Positions 60,889 to 64,000 of a DNA stretch of 64,000 nucleotides are shown one piece after another. The first letter of the stretch is position 1. Each line of letters starts with the position of its first letter. The stretch spans positions 1-64,000 of the forward strand of contig NZ_JBAJIJ010000002.1 of the NCBI RefSeq assembly GCF_036867135.1. The letters are read 5' to 3'. The position numbers and the translations under genes were made by a program. The notes beneath the pieces are model-generated. The model worked only from the letters and a program-made list of their open reading frames with translations, made no database searches and was not told the origin of the DNA. The stretch is from Aeromicrobium sp. Sec7.5 (GTDB lineage: Bacteria > Actinomycetota > Actinomycetes > Propionibacteriales > Nocardioidaceae).

Positions 60889-62508
60889 TCAGTCGAAGTC
60901 GGGCAGCTCGCGCTTCATGACCTTGCCGGTGGGGTTGCGCGGCAGCTCGTCGAGGAACTTCACCTTGCGGGGCACCGCGAACCTGGCCACCCGCTCCTTG
61001 GCGTAGGCCACGACCGTGTCGAGGTCCAGGGACTCCCCGTCCTTCACGACGACGTAGGCCGCCAGGCAGTGGCCCCAGTCCTTGTCGGGAATTCCGGTGA
61101 CGACGACGTCGGTGATGGCCGGGTGCTCGATCAGCGCGTCCTCGAGCTCGCGCGGGAACACGTTCTCGCCGCCGGAGATGATCATGTCGTCGTCGCGGCC
61201 CGCCACGAAGAGGCGTCCGGCCTCGTCGAAGTAGCCGAGGTCGCCGGAGTGCATCAGGCCGTCGGCGAACGACTTGGAGTTGCCGTCGGTGTAGCCACCG
61301 AACTGCATCTCGTTGCCGACGTAGATGACCCCGGTCTCACCCTGGGGGACTTCCTTGCCGTCGGTGTCGAGGATCTTGACGATCGTGCGCCACGGGACCC
61401 GGCCCGCCGTGCCCGGAGCGGCCCGGAGGTCCTCCGGGGCCGCGATCGAGACCCATCCGGTCTCGGTCGCGCCGTAGAAGTTGTAGACCGAGTCGGTGAA
61501 CATGTCCATGAAGTGGTTCGCCAGGTCGCCCGCGAGCGCCGAACCGCTGCTCGCCGTGATCTTGAGGCTCGAGACGTCGCTCTTCTCGACCGCCGCCGAG
61601 GAGGCGTCGACCAGGCGCTGCATCATGAGCGGCACGACGACCAGGACGTCGGCCTGGTACTGGTCGATGTCGGCGAGTACCTGCTCGGGCTTGAACTTGC
61701 GACGCAGGACGTAGGTGGGGACCGTCGAGAGGCCGAAACCGAAGTTCAAAAGGCCCCACGAGTGGAACAGCGGAGCCGCCAGGACGACGGTGGAGTTGCC
61801 CGAGTACGGGATGGCCCCGAAGAACGTCATGAGCGGATCGAGGTTCTCCGGCTCCTTGCGGTTGGCGCCCTTGGGCAGGCCCGTGGTGCCGGAGGTGAAG
61901 ATCACGATGCCACCGGGGCGCTCGGGCTTCTTGTGCGGCTTCGACGACTCCGCGGCGGCCAGCTTCGCGAGGGTCGGGAGCCCGTGGGTGTCGTCGTCCT
62001 CCCACGCCACGAGGATCTGGTCCTGGTCGAGCTCGGACGCCACGGCGAGGAACTCCTGGTCGACGATCGCCAGACCGGCACCCTCGCGACGGGTCAGCTC
62101 GCCGAGCTGGTTGGAGCTGGCCATCGTGTTGAGCAGCAGCACCTTCGCGCCACGCTGCATCAGGGCGATCATCGCCACGACCATGTGGCGGTGGTTGCGG
62201 CACAGCAGGGCGACCGAGTCGCCGGCGCCGATGCCCTTGGTCGCCAGCGCCGCGGTGGCGCGGTTGACCTCGTCGTACAGCTCCTGCCACGTGATCTCAC
62301 CGGCGTCGTCGATGATCGCGAGCTGGTTCGGGAACCGGGCGGCGGCGGCACCGGCCGCGGACGGGAAGCCGGGGCCCCACGTCGCGAGCTTGATGCCGGC
62401 CTTGATGAGGCGGTGCGGCGGCTGGACCTTGAGCAGTCCGATCTGTCGCAGGACCTTCAGCTTGTACCCGACATCGCCCACGAGGTTGCCACCTGTTCCA
62501 CCAGACAT
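60889..62508 (-). CDS. Acyl-CoA synthetase (AMP-forming)
   Basis: 539 aa ANL enzyme activating a carboxylic acid with ATP and CoA. P-loop FTSGTTGLPKGANRK, A5 YGATETGWVS, A7/A8 SGDLGYFDEAGRLFVAGRDD, GENVFPRELEDALIEHP, C-terminal Lys motif NPTGKVMKREL. Long/medium-chain FadD type; substrate not known. Leaderless: TACGGT (62515-62520), ATG 62508 six bases on. Confidence 0.92.
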   Translation of the reverse strand: MSGGTGGNLVGDVGYKLKVLRQIGLLKVQPPHRLIKAGIKLATWGPGFPSAAGAAAARFPNQLAIIDDAGEITWQELYDEVNRATAALATKGIGAGDSVALLCRNHRHMVVAMIALMQRGAKVLLLNTMASSNQLGELTRREGAGLAIVDQEFLAVASELDQDQILVAWEDDDTHGLPTLAKLAAAESSKPHKKPERPGGIVIFTSGTTGLPKGANRKEPENLDPLMTFFGAIPYSGNSTVVLAAPLFHSWGLLNFGFGLSTVPTYVLRRKFKPEQVLADIDQYQADVLVVVPLMMQRLVDASSAAVEKSDVSSLKITASSGSALAGDLANHFMDMFTDSVYNFYGATETGWVSIAAPEDLRAAPGTAGRVPWRTIVKILDTDGKEVPQGETGVIYVGNEMQFGGYTDGNSKSFADGLMHSGDLGYFDEAGRLFVAGRDDDMIISGGENVFPRELEDALIEHPAITDVVVTGIPDKDWGHCLAAYVVVKDGESLDLDTVVAYAKERVARFAVPRKVKFLDELPRNPTGKVMKRELPDFD

Positions 62509-62558
62509 GTCCCGACCGTACGACGACGAGACCCGATTCGCAGCAGCGTAACAGCGGG

Positions 62559-62966
62559 TTACCGGGCGGGCTCCCCGGCCATCAGCTCGGCCTCCTCCTC
62601 GGTGAAGATGCGCGAGCGGATGATGAACCGCTGGCCCGTGGGCCCCTCGATCGAGAATCCGGCACCCCGCCCCGGCACGACATCGATCGTGATGTGAGTG
62701 TGCGACCAGTAGTTGAACTGCTCGCGCGAGATGTGCACCGGCACGATCCCGGCGGGGTCGATCTCCGGCTCCGGGCCGATGTCGAGGTCGCCGAGGTGCA
62801 CGTCGGTCGGGCCCACGATGTAGAAGCCCTGCGTGAAGCACATCGGGGCGGAGCCGTCGCAGCAACCGCCCGACTGGTGGAACATCAACGGCTTGCCGTG
62901 CGACGTGCGGAGCTCACGTAGGAGGTCGGCGGCCTCGTCGGTCATGGCGATGCGATCCACGGTCAT
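62559..62966 (-). CDS. DUF779 protein linked to aldehyde dehydrogenase
   Basis: 135 aa. MFHQSGGCCDGSAPMCF and VPVHISREQFNYWSHTHITI are the DUF779 hallmark; double cysteine could bind a metal. Rv0458-Rv0459 keep an ALDH-DUF779 pair as here. ATG 62966 follows AGGAG. A strong hairpin (63002-63032) separates it from the ALDH gene, so read-through may be limited. Confidence 0.85.
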   Translation of the reverse strand: MTVDRIAMTDEAADLLRELRTSHGKPLMFHQSGGCCDGSAPMCFTQGFYIVGPTDVHLGDLDIGPEPEIDPAGIVPVHISREQFNYWSHTHITIDVVPGRGAGFSIEGPTGQRFIIRSRIFTEEEAELMAGEPAR

Positions 62967-63001
62967 CACGGCTCCTGGTGTCGGTCGGGTCGAGGAAAAG
63001 A

Positions 63002-63032
63002 GGTGCACCCCGGCCGGGGGCCGGGGTGCACC
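63002..63032 (-). terminator. Hairpin between ALDH and DUF779 genes
   Basis: Perfect 14-bp stem GGTGCACCCCGGCC / GGCCGGGGTGCACC with GGG loop, followed on the minus strand by TCTTTTCCTC. Reads as an attenuating intrinsic terminator inside the operon. Confidence 0.75.
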
Positions 63033-63049
63033 AGCTCAGGGGCGCCGGC

Positions 63050-64000
<951 letters not shown>

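Overview
The window is about 70% G+C and reads as chromosomal DNA of an actinobacterium, most likely of the Nocardioidaceae (Aeromicrobium/Nocardioides type). This placement is an inference from gene content, not a database result. It rests on a WhiB3/WhiD-type regulator, IdeR, a UfaA1/DUF1295 pair for 10-methyl (tuberculostearic-type) fatty acids, and a UDPGP-glp-rimJ-GLPR block arranged like Rv0993-Rv0996 of Mycobacterium. It also rests on a serC / DUF2530 / DUF3027 / MFS / cold-shock neighbourhood, and on many genes whose TANNNT -10 box lies 6-7 nt before the start codon (leaderless mRNAs). About 65 protein genes and two tRNA genes (Ala-CGC, Arg-CCT) are supported. No rRNA, CRISPR array, prophage or intact insertion sequence was seen.

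Layout. 0-3 kb: fragment of a Flp/Tad pilus locus (two pilins, TadE, TadG) with CCTTT-N17-AAAGG dyads. 3.2-7.2 kb: ECF sigma/anti-sigma pair and an 870-aa secreted beta-helix protein built from four ~144-aa repeats. 7.3-8.1 kb: lipoprotein L,D-transpeptidase. 8.2-10.7 kb: a zinc-starvation island with divergent cysteine-poor ribosomal protein genes (L28, L33, S14 left; L31, L32, L36 right), a CobW-like protein with a ruined P-loop, and a Zur-like box between the two arms. 11-16.5 kb: tRNA-Ala and a block for division and envelope precursors (GLPR, RimJ, Glp, UDP-glucose pyrophosphorylase) divergent from 5-formyl-THF cyclo-ligase. 16.5-23 kb: CNNM/CBS pair, FmdB, SAF protein, MscL, epimerase, esterase lipoprotein, tRNA-Arg with a partial duplicate. 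23-30 kb: MerR-like/whiB3 divergent pair, PLP enzyme, UfaA1-DUF1295, IdeR, photolyase. 30-36 kb: LexA-boxed DUF222-HNH gene, DedA, PdxH/citrate synthase, aldo-keto reductase. 36.8-42.4 kb: methylmalonyl-CoA mutase (MutA, MutB, MeaB) and a second ECF sigma factor.

42.5-49.5 kb holds the most unusual unit: a five-gene co-directional cluster. In transcription order it encodes an Hsp70-type ATPase fused to a membrane anchor and an outside domain, a dynamin/IniA-like GTPase with a membrane segment, an acidic Ca-loop protein with a C39-like cysteine protease domain, a small acidic protein, and a second dynamin/IniC-like GTPase with a polyproline tail. I infer a membrane-remodelling or envelope-stress machine.

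49.7-64 kb: serC, gamma-carbonic anhydrase, NCS2 permease, secreted propeller protein, DUF2530, a MITE-like repeat, DHA2 exporter, DUF3027, MFS, cold-shock protein, YihY, an orphan PemK/MazF-like gene, acyl-CoA synthetase, DUF779 and a partial aldehyde dehydrogenase running off the right edge. Intergenic DNA carries three kinds of short repeats (REP-like, a 20-bp terminal-inverted-repeat family, tRNA fragments) worth genome-wide searching.
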